Shown one piece after another: positions 4,873 to 5,204 of a stretch of 5,204 bases of DNA. The stretch's first letter is position 1, and every line of letters starts with the position of its first letter. The position numbers were made by a program, and so were the translations under genes. A model generated the notes under the pieces. The model did no database searches and was not told the origin of the DNA. It was given only the letters and a program-made list of their open reading frames with translations. The stretch comes from JAAYJM01 sp964499465 (lineage in GTDB: Bacteria; Bacteroidota; Ignavibacteria; Kapaibacteriales; UBA2268): positions 1 through 5,204 of the forward strand of contig CAZCLJ010000310.1 in the NCBI GenBank assembly GCA_964499465.1, given 5' to 3'.

Positions 4873-4926
4873 TGTCATTCCGAAACCCCCTGATAAAGGT
4901 AGACCTTTATTTAAATGGAGATGACA
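4873..4926 (+). repeat. Family B repeat, copy 4 (best preserved)
   Basis: This 54-bp element begins TGTCATTCCGAAACCCCC and ends TTTAAATGGAGATGACA, giving inverted TGTCAT termini. At its centre is a perfect palindrome, ATAAAGGT-AG-ACCTTTAT (4893-4910). Other copies lie at 1966-2018, 2952-3006 and 3162-3213. Confidence 0.75.
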
Positions 4927-4938
4927 TCACTTAACACA

Positions 4939-5020
4939 GTCATTCTGAACGAAGTGAAGAATCCAGAAAAATTTCTTTTAACCACTACTCTCTGGATTCT
5001 TCACTTCGTTCCTAATGAAC
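4939..5020. repeat. Family A variant palindrome, copy 4
   Basis: The left arm 4939-4966 contains GAACGAAGTGAAGAATCCAG. The right arm from 4992 begins CTGGATTCTTCACTTCGTTC, a perfect 20-bp match to the left arm's complement, then degrades to CTAATGAAC. The arms are the GAACGAAGTGAAGAATCC subtype, and the spacer is unrelated to that of copies 1-3. Confidence 0.85.
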
Positions 5021-5070
5021 CACTTCGGATTTTTTAACACGTAACTATATGTATAGCTAATACTTATACA

Positions 5071-5102
5071 AGTCATACGATAAACAAGTTTATAGTATGA
5101 CT
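5071..5102. repeat. Family C palindrome, copy 2
   Basis: AGTCATACGATAAAC (5071-5085), AA, then GTTTATAGTATGACT (5088-5102) pair at 14 of 15 positions. On the plus strand TTTATTAAATTTTTGG follows, so it is weakly terminator-like, but no gene reads into it within the window. Confidence 0.8.
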
Positions 5103-5121
5103 TTATTAAATTTTTGGTTTC

Positions 5122-5148
5122 TCCTTCCCAAGTGCAACTTGGGAAGGA
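5122..5148. repeat. Perfect 12-bp hairpin with GCA loop
   Basis: TCCTTCCCAAGT and ACTTGGGAAGGA pair perfectly around GCA. The GC content is higher than its surroundings. No T-tract follows directly on either strand. It has the same loop as 3049-3081 although the stems differ in sequence. Confidence 0.8.
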
Positions 5149-5174
5149 AAATTTGTAACTAAAAAAAATTCTAA

Positions 5175-5204
5175 GCCATACTATCAACTTGTTGATCGTA
5201 TGGC
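5175..5204. repeat. Family C palindrome, copy 3, at window edge
   Basis: GCCATACTATCAAC (5175-5188), TT, then GTTGATCGTATGGC (5191-5204) pair at 13 of 14 positions. It runs opposite to copies 1 and 2 and has GCCATAC in place of GTCATAC, the same substitution on both arms. The window ends here, so the outer boundary cannot be seen. Confidence 0.75.

Larger units (their letters stand above)
4727..5204. other. Gene-less repeat-rich region upstream of paralogue 2
   Basis: No credible gene. A 69-codon minus-strand frame at 4978-5187 runs through three palindromes and is not believable. The stretch holds a half family C copy (4774-4787), family D (4792-4860), family B (4873-4926), family A variant (4939-5020), two family C palindromes (5071-5102, 5175-5204) and a perfect hairpin (5122-5148). 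Confidence 0.7.

Noticed and set aside
4978..5187. 69-codon minus-strand open frame
   Set aside because: Composed of translated palindromic repeats (family A, family C and a perfect hairpin); composition and context are not those of a gene.

Overview
The window looks like Bacteroidota DNA. It is AT-rich. Its two genes encode secreted proteins ending in a type IX secretion (T9SS, Por-secretion) C-terminal sorting domain. Each gene carries a TTG-N20-TATTTTG promoter of the Bacteroidota type and no strong Shine-Dalgarno sequence. Genus or family cannot be assigned from the sequence alone.

Layout: positions 1-375 hold no gene but are packed with inverted repeats. A minus-strand gene occupies 376-1797, with its promoter at 1834-1863. 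A 1.33-kb gene-less stretch (1884-3213) carries at least ten palindromic or dispersed repeat elements. A paralogue of the first gene occupies 3219-4640 on the same strand, with the same promoter at 4677-4706. Positions 4727-5204 are again gene-less and full of repeats. The two genes are 473 codons each, collinear without a single indel at a constant offset of 2843 bp, and about 84% identical as proteins (77 differences counted by hand). Homology covers about 371-1883 and 3214-4726 and stops at both edges.

Both proteins read as signal peptide, then a beta-propeller-like body of six or seven repeats with a D-x-x-G-x-[LIV]-W type motif, then a T9SS type A sorting domain. They are therefore probably exported and surface-attached or released. 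The substrate or partner is unknown. Each gene appears to be transcribed alone. No enzyme, transposase, RNA gene or CRISPR array is visible.

The most unusual aspects are two. First, the paralogue pair is a mosaic: three blocks are nearly free even of synonymous differences while the sequence between them has diverged, which suggests gene conversion. Second, several families of palindromic repeats coexist in the intergenic DNA. Two of the families share TGTCATT termini, and some elements are nested inside others. I find no complete new defence or mobile system.
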